Source of the DNA: Ectopseudomonas khazarica
Lineage (GTDB): Bacteria > Pseudomonadota > Gammaproteobacteria > Pseudomonadales > Pseudomonadaceae
Length of the DNA stretch: 64,000 nt
Reading direction: 5' to 3'
Assembly: GCF_004521985.1 (NCBI RefSeq)
Contig: NZ_SBHZ01000008.1
Span: forward strand, 62,001-126,000
A program made the translations under genes and the position numbers. How positions within the stretch are numbered: the stretch's first letter is position 1; each line of letters starts with the position of its first letter. Of this stretch, positions 1 through 7,989 are shown in pieces. Under the pieces are notes generated by a model. The model did no database searches, was not told the origin of the DNA, and was given only the letters and a program-made list of their open reading frames with translations.

Positions 1-243
1 GCAGCCACAGACCGAGTCCAGCATCGTCGCAGCGTACCCGCCGTGCACCGTCCCGATCGGATTGTAGGCATGCGCGTCGGGGATCCCGGCCACCACCACA
101 CGCCCTTTGGTCACCTCGGCGAACTCCAGCTTCAATGACTCGAATATCCCGACTTTCCTCGGTGAGCGAAGCAGCGCTTCCATCTGCTCCAGACCGTTCA
201 GGTCTGCGGCAATCTCATCGATCAGCGACGTTGCTTTCTGCAT
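1..243 (-). CDS. PaaI-family hotdog thioesterase, partial
   Basis: Only the first 81 residues are visible; the frame runs off the left edge of the window. Starting from the ATG at 243, residues 61-77 read NPIGTVHGGYAATMLDS. This is the signature of PaaI/4HBT hotdog thioesterases, whose HGG (67-69) lines the active site. Family members hydrolyse acyl- or aryl-CoA thioesters to free acid and CoA in the cytoplasm. The gene lies 81 bp downstream of the TetR gene on the same strand, so the two may be cotranscribed. The acyl-CoA ligase and crotonases across the divergent promoter suggest that it relieves acyl-CoA build-up in the same pathway. That last point is inference from context. Confidence 0.8.
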   Translation of the reverse strand, partial: MQKATSLIDEIAADLNGLEQMEALLRSPRKVGIFESLKLEFAEVTKGRVVVAGIPDAHAYNPIGTVHGGYAATMLDSVCGC

Positions 244-324
244 ATCCAGTACCGTTCAGGGAATCACTCAGGTGAGGGATGCTGACCAATACCCAGTCCG
301 CTGGTACCCCAGGGGACAAGGTTC

Positions 325-894
325 CTAGTCAGTCGGCTTGAGCTGTTCGATGGCTCGCCGTGTTACCGCGTCGATATAGGACGGGTCGTTGTAGATTCGC
401 GCCAGCAGAATCGCCCCTTCGTAATCGGCAACGAGCTGCCTGGCCTTGGGTTCAGCGCCAGCGGCATCTCCTGGCTCGAAGAGCTTGGCGAATGCGGCGA
501 TCCAGTCGTCCAGAAATGCGCGGATCGGCTCCATCAACTCCTTTCGGCCGTAGCTGGCATCAACGGCGATGACCCCCATCAGGCAGCCGATGGAGTCGTC
601 CTGGAACAGCTTTTTCGCCTTCTGCCCCATGTCATGCAGCCTCTCCTCGGGAGGGCTCCCCTCTTCATAGGCGAGCGAGAACAACGACACCTTCAGACGC
701 TGGTGCGTCCACCCCAGGACGTCCTTCAACAACGCGTCCTTGTTGGGGTAGTGGTGATAGAACGATGCCTTGGTCAGGCCGCAGGCCGTCGACAGCGCAT
801 CCATCGTGGTGCCGTGATAGCCCAGGCGCTTGAAGGTGTTGGCGCAACGTTGCAGCAGCTCTTCGCGAGAAATCTTTGACGGACGCACGGACAT
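325..894 (-). CDS. TetR/AcrR-family transcriptional regulator
   Basis: This 189-residue protein has an N-terminal TetR helix-turn-helix at about residues 22-55 (GTTMDALSTACGLTKASFYH, then a YPNKDALL stretch). The C-terminal two thirds is divergent and should bind ligand. The ATG at 894 is chosen because GAGCAGGAA lies just upstream and the HTH then sits at the usual distance from the N terminus; an upstream in-frame ATG at 993 would overlap the operators. The gene is divergent from the crotonase-ligase operon. Two palindromes at 959-972 and 985-998 lie in the shared control region. The likely role is a repressor of both transcripts released by a pathway intermediate, possibly an acyl-CoA. The ligand is not known. 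Confidence 0.88.
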   Translation of the reverse strand: MSVRPSKISREELLQRCANTFKRLGYHGTTMDALSTACGLTKASFYHHYPNKDALLKDVLGWTHQRLKVSLFSLAYEEGSPPEERLHDMGQKAKKLFQDDSIGCLMGVIAVDASYGRKELMEPIRAFLDDWIAAFAKLFEPGDAAGAEPKARQLVADYEGAILLARIYNDPSYIDAVTRRAIEQLKPTD

Positions 895-949
895 TTCCTG
901 CTCTCGATAATGCGGGCTGATCATACGACATAAGCCATGTCTTCTCAAT

Positions 950-998
950 TTGACGCTTACCAAATGTTTGGTTAGCTTTCTCAAACCGAACATTCGGT
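950..998 (+). promoter_or_regulatory. Divergent promoter with two TetR-type operators
   Basis: Two palindromes with 2-bp centres are present: ACCAAATGTTTGGT at 959-972 and ACCGAACATTCGGT at 985-998. Their centres are 26 bp apart and they share the consensus ACCRAA-NN-TTYGGT. A plausible sigma-70 promoter for the plus-strand operon is TTGACG (950-955), a 17-bp spacer and TAGCTT (973-978). The first palindrome fills that spacer, as expected for repression by blocking RNA polymerase. The operators lie between the TetR start (894) and the crotonase start (1042). Assignment to this TetR protein is inferred from position. Confidence 0.7.
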
Positions 999-1041
999 AA
1001 GTAATAATTCACTGCCTAACCCATCGCAGGAGAAGCATCTC

Positions 1042-1839
1042 ATGAGCGAAGCGAATAGCGGCCCAGGTCGCGTCACCCGTGAACAACGCGGCAACCTGTT
1101 CCTGGTCGGTCTGGACAGGGCCGGGAAACGGAACGCTTTCGACAGCGCCATGCTCACGGACCTGGCCCTCGCCCTCGGCGAATACGAAGGCAACGACGAA
1201 CTGCGTTGTGCGGTGGTCTTCGCTCACGGCGAGCACTTCACGGCCGGGCTTGACCTGATGGAACTGACGCCGAAGCTGGCCTCCGGCGGATTCAAATACC
1301 CGGACACAGGCATCGATCCCTGGGGCGTGTCCAAACCGCGCCGCACCAAGCCGGTCGTCGTTGCGGTACAGGGCACCTGCTGGACGGCCGGGATAGAGCT
1401 GGTGCTCAACGCGGACATCGCCATCGCCGCCCGGAACACGCGCTTTGCGCACCTGGAGGTGCTGCGCGGCATTCCGCCTTCCGGTGGCTCCACGGTGCGC
1501 TTCACCCAAGCGGCCGGCTGGACCAACGCGATGCGCTACATGCTGACGGGTGAAGAGTTCGGCGCAAACGACGCACTGAACATGCGCCTGCTGACCGAGG
1601 TCGTCGAGCCCGGCCAGGAGCTGGCCCGCGCCATCGAGTATGCCGAGCGCATCGCCAAGGCAGCGCCTCTCGCGATCAAGGCGACGCTGCAGTCAGCCTT
1701 CCAGGCCAGAGACGAGGGCGATGACGCAGCGCTTTCGCAGCTCAACGCATTGCTGTTCAGCCTGATCAGCAGCGAAGACGTGCGCGAAGGCGTCATGGCC
1801 ATGCTGCAGAAGCGTGAGCCGCTGTTCAAAGGCCGCTAG
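1042..1839 (+). CDS. Enoyl-CoA hydratase/isomerase (crotonase) family protein
   Basis: This 265-residue crotonase begins at an ATG preceded by GGAG. Oxyanion-hole elements are visible in HFTAGLDL (65-72) and around TAGIEL (115-120). Aligned by eye with rat mitochondrial enoyl-CoA hydratase, both catalytic glutamates are present: E119 in GIEL corresponds to Glu144, and E139 in HLEV, exactly 20 residues later, corresponds to Glu164. The protein therefore looks competent for syn-hydration of a trans-2-enoyl-CoA. It is the first gene of a plus-strand operon controlled by the divergent TetR. The acyl chain acted on cannot be read from the sequence. Confidence 0.85.
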   Translation: MSEANSGPGRVTREQRGNLFLVGLDRAGKRNAFDSAMLTDLALALGEYEGNDELRCAVVFAHGEHFTAGLDLMELTPKLASGGFKYPDTGIDPWGVSKPRRTKPVVVAVQGTCWTAGIELVLNADIAIAARNTRFAHLEVLRGIPPSGGSTVRFTQAAGWTNAMRYMLTGEEFGANDALNMRLLTEVVEPGQELARAIEYAERIAKAAPLAIKATLQSAFQARDEGDDAALSQLNALLFSLISSEDVREGVMAMLQKREPLFKGR

Positions 1840-1924
1840 CACCCGCCCTGGCGAGAGAGGCGTGCCCTCGCCCCTCTCGTACACCCGTAGCCAATGCCCA
1901 CATGGTCAGCCAGAGCAGCCCTCG

Positions 1925-3613
1925 ATGAATCATCCGAACAAGAAAGAGAACAGCAGGTTGAGGGTCGTGAGCACCCAGGACAACAACGAACTGCATGAAC
2001 CGGCATTGGACACGCTGGATGAACTGCTTCGCCGAGGTGCTGTTCGCGCGCCTGAAGCCGCTGCGCTTTCGGCCCTGGGCGTGGATGTCAGCTATGCCGA
2101 CCTGCAGGCCATGAGTGCCTCGATCGCAGCCTGGCTGACACGTCAGGGGCTCGAGCCAGGCGCCTGCGTTGCTGTTGTCCTGCCCAATCTCCTGGCGCAT
2201 CCCATTGCCTGCCTGGGCATCATCCGCGCAGGACTGACAGCCGTATGTGTAAACCCGCTCTACACCGGGCAGGAACTGGTTCACATATTCCAGGACAGCG
2301 ACGTCAAGGCCGTATTCTTTTTCGACCCCATGAGCGGCCCGATGCAGCATGCAGTACAGGCGGCAGGCATCGCAATCTCGGTCCGAGTCACCCCGGGCGA
2401 CATGCTGGGATGGAGGCGCCCGCTGGTGAACTGGATCGCCAAGAGACGCCTTCGAGGACAATCGGCAGCCGTAGAGAACGCGGTGTCCTGGCGGCGCGTG
2501 ACATCGACCCGCCCCGTCGCCAGCGAACAGATGGCAAGGCCCGAGGCTCGGCAGATCGCCTTCATCATCTATAGCGGCGGAACGACGGGACAACCCAAGG
2601 GCGTCCCGATCAGCCATCGTGCCCTGCTGCACAACGTGGCACAGCAGTACTCGGCATTGCGGCAGCATCTGAGCGGTCGGGCCGAGCACGAATACGTCCT
2701 GCTGCTGGCCGTCCCGCTCTACCACATCCTCGGCCTCGGCAACCTGTTGTTCAGCCTGGCCCGAGGAGGCAAGGCCGTGCCGGTGATGAACCCACGAGAT
2801 ACTGCAGCCCTGGCCAGAGAGTGGGCACGTCATCGCATCAGCAGTTTTCCCGGCGTGAACACGCTGTACAGCGCTCTGCTCGAGCACGGTGAGTTCAGAG
2901 CCCTTGATTTCAGCTCGCTGGTCATCTGCCTTGGCGCCGGCATGCCCGTCTCTGAGGCTACCGCCAAGCACTGGCATCAGGTTACCGGGTGCCACATAAC
3001 CGAGGCCTACGGAATGACCGAAACCGGGTTGATTTCCTGTAATCCGGCGGGTCGTTCCCGGCCTGGATCGGTCGGCCTGCCGGTCAGCGGAATCGAAATA
3101 TCGCTGCGTGACGAGAGCGACAGCGAGGTCACCATCGGAGAGGGCGAGATCTGCGTCAGAAGCCCGGCAATCATGAGCGGCTACTGGAAACGTGAGGCTG
3201 ACAACGCCTCGGCGTTCACCTCCGACGGCTTCTTTCGAACGGGTGACGTCGGCACCTTCGATGCCGACGGCTATCTCCGCATCATCGACCGCAAGAAGGA
3301 GATGATCATCTGCTCCGGATTCAAGGTTTTCCCTTCTGAGGTCGAGCGCGTCCTCAATGCCCATCCAGGCATCCGTGAGTCGGCGGTGATACCCACACCT
3401 GATGACAAGGCCGGAGAAGTGCCTGTCGCCTATATCGTCCGCCGCCAACCCTACCTGGAGGAGCAACACGTGATGAAACACTGCGAAAAACACCTGGTCA
3501 GCTACAAACGACCACGGCGCATCATCTTTTGCGACGAACTGCCCAAGAGCGCCGTGGGCAAGGTCCTGCGCAAAGCGCTGATCGAAAGCCATGCGCGGGA
3601 GCGAAACCAATGA
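1925..3613 (+). CDS. AMP-forming acyl-CoA ligase (FadD-like)
   Basis: This 562-residue ANL-superfamily enzyme converts a carboxylic acid, ATP and CoA into acyl-CoA, AMP and pyrophosphate. It has the phosphate-binding loop YSGGTTGQPKG (216-226), the YGMTE adenine motif (362-366), TGD (439-441), the hinge DRKKE (455-459) and the PKSAVGK motif with the adenylation lysine K546. The length matches FadD (about 560). The ATG at 1925 is preferred, although its ribosome-binding site is weak; an upstream in-frame start would overlap the preceding gene. The stop codon overlaps the start of the next gene by 4 bp, so translation is probably coupled. It should activate the pathway substrate, which is unknown. 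Confidence 0.88.
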   Translation: MNHPNKKENSRLRVVSTQDNNELHEPALDTLDELLRRGAVRAPEAAALSALGVDVSYADLQAMSASIAAWLTRQGLEPGACVAVVLPNLLAHPIACLGIIRAGLTAVCVNPLYTGQELVHIFQDSDVKAVFFFDPMSGPMQHAVQAAGIAISVRVTPGDMLGWRRPLVNWIAKRRLRGQSAAVENAVSWRRVTSTRPVASEQMARPEARQIAFIIYSGGTTGQPKGVPISHRALLHNVAQQYSALRQHLSGRAEHEYVLLLAVPLYHILGLGNLLFSLARGGKAVPVMNPRDTAALAREWARHRISSFPGVNTLYSALLEHGEFRALDFSSLVICLGAGMPVSEATAKHWHQVTGCHITEAYGMTETGLISCNPAGRSRPGSVGLPVSGIEISLRDESDSEVTIGEGEICVRSPAIMSGYWKREADNASAFTSDGFFRTGDVGTFDADGYLRIIDRKKEMIICSGFKVFPSEVERVLNAHPGIRESAVIPTPDDKAGEVPVAYIVRRQPYLEEQHVMKHCEKHLVSYKRPRRIIFCDELPKSAVGKVLRKALIESHARERNQ

Positions 3614-4524
3614 GTCGCCTGTCCGCGCATCCCGGTATGGTCGAGCCGATCAGCCTGCTGGCCAGCGATGGCTATCGTCTCGCGGCCACCCGCTACGCTG
3701 CCTGTGGCAGGCAAAAGGGCAACCTCATCGTGGCCGGCGCCACCGGCGTTCAGCAGCGCTTCTATCGGCGTTTCGCAGAACACGCGAGTGCACAGGGTTT
3801 CAATGTGCTGACCCTTGACTACCGGGGCGTCGGCGACTCACGACCCAGGTCGCTCAAGGGCTTCGAGATGTCCTATCTGGACTGGGGGTTCCAGGACCTG
3901 GCTGCGGCAGTGGAGTTCATGGCAGACGACCTGCCGCTCTACTGGGTGGGACACTCGTTCGGCGGTCATGGCCTCGGCCTGCTGCCCAATCACCACAAGG
4001 TCAGCGCCGCTTACTGCTTCGGCTCGGGTGCCGGCTGGGCCGGCTGGATGCCCAGGGCAGAAGCGTTCAAGGTTCGCCTCCTGTGGTCCACCATCCTGCC
4101 GCTGATCGTTTCCTGGAAAGGCTATATGGCCTGGAGCCTTCTCGGCATGGGCGATGACCTGCCGCTGGGTGTCTACAAGGACTGGAAACGCTGGTGCGCG
4201 CACCCCCACTACTTCTTTGACGACCCGTCCATGCAGGCTGTGACCAGGAAATATGCCGACATTCGCCTGCCCTGCGTGTTCTCCAACGCCGTCGATGATC
4301 CCTGGGCACCTCCCGCGTCGCGGGACGCGTTCGTCAAGGGCTACCGCAATGCAGACCTGGCGATCCAGGACCTGAAGCCTGGCGAAACGGGTGAGCCCAT
4401 CGGCCACATGGGCTACTTCAGAGCGTCCTCCACATACATCTGGGATGAAATGCTCGACTGGTTCCAGGCGATCAGCGCTGATAGCAGCGCCCACCCATAT
4501 GCCGATGCGAGCGTCGCGCAATGA
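3610..4524 (+). CDS. Alpha/beta-hydrolase fold protein
   Basis: This 304-residue protein shows the alpha/beta-hydrolase nucleophile elbow GHSFGG with Ser116. Likely acid and base residues occur later, in NAVDDPWAPP and in GHMGYF near residue 280. The fold and order resemble the COG4757-type predicted hydrolases, whose substrates are poorly defined. No signal peptide is seen, so it should act in the cytoplasm. The start codon overlaps the ligase stop (ATGA), and its own stop overlaps the next start in the same way, so it sits inside a tightly coupled operon. It may hydrolyse an ester or thioester intermediate; this is inference. Confidence 0.8.
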   Translation: MSRLSAHPGMVEPISLLASDGYRLAATRYAACGRQKGNLIVAGATGVQQRFYRRFAEHASAQGFNVLTLDYRGVGDSRPRSLKGFEMSYLDWGFQDLAAAVEFMADDLPLYWVGHSFGGHGLGLLPNHHKVSAAYCFGSGAGWAGWMPRAEAFKVRLLWSTILPLIVSWKGYMAWSLLGMGDDLPLGVYKDWKRWCAHPHYFFDDPSMQAVTRKYADIRLPCVFSNAVDDPWAPPASRDAFVKGYRNADLAIQDLKPGETGEPIGHMGYFRASSTYIWDEMLDWFQAISADSSAHPYADASVAQ

Positions 4525-5252
4525 CCACGGCGGACGGCACGACGACAGATAGCACAGCCGCCGGCTTTCGCGCGCTGGTCGACGGGCGCCGTGCGGTACG
4601 TTGCTTTACCGGGCAGCAGGTGCCCGATGCCGTCATCAGGGATTGCCTGGAGACCGCCGTCCTGGCACCCAGCTCATGCAACCTTCAGCCATGGTCGTTC
4701 GTCGTCATCACAGACCCGCAGCGGCTCGAACGCCTGCACCCGGTCTGTCTGGGACAACGTGCAGCCAGAGCGCCCCTGATCATTGCCGTTCTGGCACGCC
4801 CCGATACCTGGAAGTCCGCGTGCCAGGAAATTCTGCAACGCTGGCCCGCCACCGAGGTGCCGCCCGCCGTCGAGCGCTTCTACACGACGAGCGCGCCACG
4901 CCAGTACAACCAGGGGCAACTGGGATGGAGGGGCTTGCTGAAGCGCGGCCTGACGTACGTGACAGGCTTGCGCAAAGCGGTCATGCGCACACCCAACAGC
5001 CAGGGCCAGATGCGCCTTTGGGCGGTGAAATCCACCGCACTGGCGGCGCAGAACCTGATGCTGGCGTTCCAGAGCCATGGCTACGCCACCTGCCCCATGG
5101 AAGGCTTCGATGAGAAGCGGTTGAGGAAGGTCCTGCCCCTGCCCCGCCAGGCAATCCCCATCATGCTCCTGGCAGTAGGCCAACCGGGGGAGCGGGCGAT
5201 CCACGCTCCCAGGCTACGCTTCCCTGTCGAACAGTGCGTCACCTGGTACTGA
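4521..5252 (+). CDS. Nitroreductase-family FMN oxidoreductase
   Basis: This 243-residue protein begins with the nitroreductase-family pattern GRRAVRCFTGQQVPDAVI (about 22-39), followed by LAPSSCNLQPWSFVVI, the segment that binds FMN phosphate and the active-site face. A second conserved region (VKSTALAAQNLMLAFQSHG) lies in the C-terminal half. Family members use NAD(P)H to reduce nitro groups, quinones or enones, and a few act on ring systems. The gene overlaps its upstream neighbour by 4 bp. In this operon it could reduce an unsaturated intermediate, instead of a classical acyl-CoA dehydrogenase, which is absent here. That role is a guess from context. Confidence 0.82.
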   Translation: MTTADGTTTDSTAAGFRALVDGRRAVRCFTGQQVPDAVIRDCLETAVLAPSSCNLQPWSFVVITDPQRLERLHPVCLGQRAARAPLIIAVLARPDTWKSACQEILQRWPATEVPPAVERFYTTSAPRQYNQGQLGWRGLLKRGLTYVTGLRKAVMRTPNSQGQMRLWAVKSTALAAQNLMLAFQSHGYATCPMEGFDEKRLRKVLPLPRQAIPIMLLAVGQPGERAIHAPRLRFPVEQCVTWY

Positions 5253-5284
5253 AGCGTCCCGATAACAACAAGAGAGCCGCCGAA

Positions 5285-6130
5285 ATGGTCTTTACCGAAA
5301 TCGAATACGAGGCCCTCGGGCCGATCAGGATCATCCGCCTGAACCGTCCCGAGAAACGCAACTGCATTGGCCCCACCACGCATGAAGAACTGATCGAGGC
5401 CTGGCGCCGCTTTCGCGACGACGATGAGGCGCTGGTCGCGATCATGACAGGCGCCGGCGACAAGGCATTCTGCGCCGGCGGCGACCTGGAAGCAGGATTG
5501 ACCCTGGTGCCATCTTCAGCCGAGGAGATCGCAGCACACGATCGTGGAGAGCGCCCCGGCATTCTCGGCCCCAGCCGCTGGACCGACATCTACAAACCCG
5601 TGATCGCGGCAGTCAACGGCGTGGCGTACGCCGGGGGCCTGGAATGGGCCTGTTTCGCGGACATCCGTATTGCCGAGGAACACGCCTCGTTCGGCGTGAC
5701 ATGCCGACGCTGGAACATCGGACTCGCTGACGGTGGTAGCCAGCGACTACCGCGAATAATCGGCATGGGCAGGGCCATGGAGCTCATCCTGACCGGGCGA
5801 GTCATTTCCGCGCACGAAGCGCTGGCCATGGGGTTGGCTAACGAGGTCGTCGCGAAGGGCCATTCATTGGCCCGCGCGATGGAACTGGCGACCTTCCTTT
5901 GCGCACTGCCACAACCAGCCATGCGCTCTGACAAGGAAGCTGCAGTGCGTGGATTCGGCCAGCCTCTGGCCGAGGGGTTACGCATCGAGGCCGAGTGTTT
6001 CAACCGGTCCATACACCACGAAGAAACCCGAGAAGGCCTGAGGCGTTTTCTTCAGCGTGATCACCCGGATCGCCGGGTCGGCGAGCCCAACCAGACACCT
6101 GGTCTGGTTCGAGACCAAGGGGGTAAGTGA
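5285..6130 (+). CDS. Crotonase-family protein lacking the second catalytic Glu
   Basis: This 281-residue protein is a second crotonase in the same operon. It has the oxyanion-hole segment AFCAGGDL (61-68) and GGLE with E120, equivalent to Glu144 of enoyl-CoA hydratase. Twenty residues later, where Glu164 should be, the sequence reads GVTCRRW with C140. Ordinary hydration is therefore less likely, and an isomerase, hydrolase or C-C-cleaving activity is possible. The ATG at 5285 has AAGAGAG upstream; an alternative start at 5234 would overlap the nitroreductase. The stop overlaps the next start (TGATG). The reaction cannot be named from sequence alone. Confidence 0.82.
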   Translation: MVFTEIEYEALGPIRIIRLNRPEKRNCIGPTTHEELIEAWRRFRDDDEALVAIMTGAGDKAFCAGGDLEAGLTLVPSSAEEIAAHDRGERPGILGPSRWTDIYKPVIAAVNGVAYAGGLEWACFADIRIAEEHASFGVTCRRWNIGLADGGSQRLPRIIGMGRAMELILTGRVISAHEALAMGLANEVVAKGHSLARAMELATFLCALPQPAMRSDKEAAVRGFGQPLAEGLRIEAECFNRSIHHEETREGLRRFLQRDHPDRRVGEPNQTPGLVRDQGGK

Positions 6131-6567
6131 TGAACCACTATCAGTTGCTTCAGCTTCACCTGTTCGCCGTTGCCTTCTGGTTGGGAGTGGTCGCCGTGGA
6201 ATATCTGCTGGAACGGACCCGAGCCCAGAGCAGGAGTCACGGCTTCACCGTTGCCCAGTTGCATCGCAAGATCGATCTGTTCTTCGAAATGCCTGCCTTT
6301 CTGGTCGTGCTGCTGACCGGCATCCTGCTTTTCGAGCCTGGACGCTTCGATGGCATCTACGCGCTGAAAGTAGTCGCCGGTGCAATAGCCGTAGTGGGCA
6401 ACATGATTTGCCTGGTGCCGGTACTGCAACGGCATGCTGCCGCGCAACGGGACGACCTGGGCAATGTCATTGCCCAGTCCAGACTGATCGACAGGATATC
6501 GCTGACGGCAATACCGGCCGGACTGATCGCGCTGGCCTGCGGCCTGTATCTGGCGGCTGTGCGCTGA
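6130..6567 (+). CDS. Small four-helix integral membrane protein, function unknown
   Basis: This 145-residue hydrophobic protein has about four transmembrane segments: roughly residues 5-25 (LHLFAVAFWLGVVAVEYLL), 52-68 (PAFLVVLLTGILLF), 78-100 (LKVVAGAIAVVGNMICLV) and 124-144. I do not recognise a named family with certainty; the pattern of early-helix histidines resembles DUF2269/CopD-like membrane proteins. The ATG at 6130 shares bases with the preceding stop codon, so it is the last gene of the coupled operon. A rho-independent terminator follows at 6647. It may supply transport or a redox partner for the pathway, but nothing in the sequence decides this. Confidence 0.7.
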   Translation: MNHYQLLQLHLFAVAFWLGVVAVEYLLERTRAQSRSHGFTVAQLHRKIDLFFEMPAFLVVLLTGILLFEPGRFDGIYALKVVAGAIAVVGNMICLVPVLQRHAAAQRDDLGNVIAQSRLIDRISLTAIPAGLIALACGLYLAAVR

Positions 6568-6646
6568 CTTCGCGTGCGGGCGCACTGACGCACGCGCTAC
6601 AACAGGGCTACTCCCCTGCTTGCCGGCCCTTCGGGTTGGCCCTTTG

Positions 6647-6674
6647 AGCCGCCTCGTTGGGCGGCTTCTTTTTT
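6647..6674 (+). terminator. Rho-independent terminator of the crotonase-ligase operon
   Basis: A 7-bp perfect stem AGCCGCC (6647-6653) / GGCGGCT (6660-6666) with a 6-nt loop is followed by TCTTTTTT. It lies 80 bp after the last operon gene. Confidence 0.85.
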
Positions 6675-6721
6675 AATCATGGGCAGGCCGCTCAGGCGCC
6701 GCCGCAACGCGGAGCCTGGCG

Positions 6722-7351
6722 CTACAGCGCCAGGCTTTGCACGAGCGCCGGCAGCGTGGCCACGAGCAGCACCAACGCCATGCTCAGGTTGAACAGCAAC
6801 GCATAGCGGGGGTGCATCAGCAGACGGCGAAACGTCGCGCCGCCAACCGCCCAGATGCCGACGCACGGCACGGAGACCAACAGCAATATCACGGCCGCGA
6901 GGAGGACGTTCTGAGCGTGATGCTCAGCTGGTACGTAAGTCGCCACGCCGCTGATGGTCACGGCCCAGGCCTTGGGATTGACCCACTGGAATGCCACCCC
7001 GCCGAAGAACCCCATGGGTGCGGTGTCGTCATCACGAACCTGCAACGGGCCACTGCTGGCGATCTTCCAGGCAAGCCAGAGGATGTAGGCTGCGCCGACG
7101 ACACGCAGCGCCACATCGAAGCCGGGTATGGCCGACAGCAGCGTGCCGAGGCCCAGCCCCAATGCCGCCAGGAGCAGGCCGACGCCGACGGAAATGCCCG
7201 CCACCAGCGGCATCGCACGCCATACCCCGACACGCGCACCGACCAGCAGGACCATCGCATTGTTCGGGCCTGGCGTGCCGGTCATCACCACGCAGAAGAG
7301 CAGAAACGAGAGAAGCACGCTGGTATCGGTCATTGGCTGGGTCATGTCCAT
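6722..7351 (-). CDS. LysE/RhtB-family amino-acid exporter
   Basis: This 209-residue inner-membrane protein has the LysE-family N terminus with the TPGPNNAMV motif (about residues 26-34), followed by GARVGVWRAMPLVAGIS, and five to six predicted hydrophobic helices. A conserved FQWVNPKAW occurs in the middle. Family members export amino acids or related metabolites using the proton gradient. It is transcribed divergently from an Lrp/AsnC regulator, the standard arrangement in which the Lrp protein senses the amino acid and switches the exporter on. The specific substrate is unknown. The length matches the family (about 205). Confidence 0.9.
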   Translation of the reverse strand: MDMTQPMTDTSVLLSFLLFCVVMTGTPGPNNAMVLLVGARVGVWRAMPLVAGISVGVGLLLAALGLGLGTLLSAIPGFDVALRVVGAAYILWLAWKIASSGPLQVRDDDTAPMGFFGGVAFQWVNPKAWAVTISGVATYVPAEHHAQNVLLAAVILLLVSVPCVGIWAVGGATFRRLLMHPRYALLFNLSMALVLLVATLPALVQSLAL

Positions 7352-7436
7352 CTGGGTTTCGATTGCACAATTTTATTGCCCTTAGCGCGCAATTCGATTG
7401 CAATTCATTGATGCCATAGCGAACGAAGCACAAGAT

Positions 7437-7889
7437 ATGACCAATATCGATCGAATAGACCAACGTATATTGCACGAGCTTTCCAGAGACGCCCGCCAGA
7501 CCAACGTGAAGCTGGCCGAGCAGGTGGGGCTGTCGCCCTCCGCCTGCCTGAGACGCGTGCAGGAACTGGAGCGCAGCGGCGTGATCACCGGCTACAAGGC
7601 GGTGATCGACAGGTCGCGACTCGGCATCGGCTGCGTGGTCTATCTCACGGTGGGGCTGTCCAAGCACACCAAGGCCAGCCTCGAAGCGTTCGAACGGGCC
7701 ATTGCCGAGGCGCCCGAGGTCGTGGAGTGCCACACCATCACCGGCGCGGTTGAATACCTGCTACGCGTCGAGGTGGCCGACATCGGCGCCTACAAGGACT
7801 TCCACACCAACGTGCTGGGCACCCTGCCCCACGTCTCGTCCATCACCAGCCATATCGTGATGGACAGCAGCAAGAGCACCCGCTCCTGA
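7437..7889 (+). CDS. Lrp/AsnC-family transcriptional regulator
   Basis: This 150-residue protein has an N-terminal winged HTH (about 5-60; IDQRILHELSRDARQTN, then LAEQVGLSPSACLRRVQELE). It has a C-terminal RAM ligand-binding domain with the conserved GAVEYLLRVEV strand around residue 100. Family members bind amino acids and control transport or catabolism genes. It is divergent from the LysE-type exporter at 6722-7351, which is its most likely target. The ATG at 7437 gives the usual N terminus; an in-frame TTG at 7398 is a poorer start. The short AT-rich gap contains repeated CAATT motifs that may be operator elements. Confidence 0.88.
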   Translation: MTNIDRIDQRILHELSRDARQTNVKLAEQVGLSPSACLRRVQELERSGVITGYKAVIDRSRLGIGCVVYLTVGLSKHTKASLEAFERAIAEAPEVVECHTITGAVEYLLRVEVADIGAYKDFHTNVLGTLPHVSSITSHIVMDSSKSTRS

Positions 7890-7989
7890 CGAGGCTTTAG
7901 CAACACGCGGGTTCATGCGCCATCCGCAGGGCCACCGGCAGCCGCGCGTCTAGACTCTGGAGTCCATGCTGCAACCGTGGACATTCAGG

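Noticed and set aside
1826..3610. A 594-residue minus-strand frame opposite the acyl-CoA ligase
   Set aside because: The ligase motifs are complete; the opposite frame is a GC shadow.
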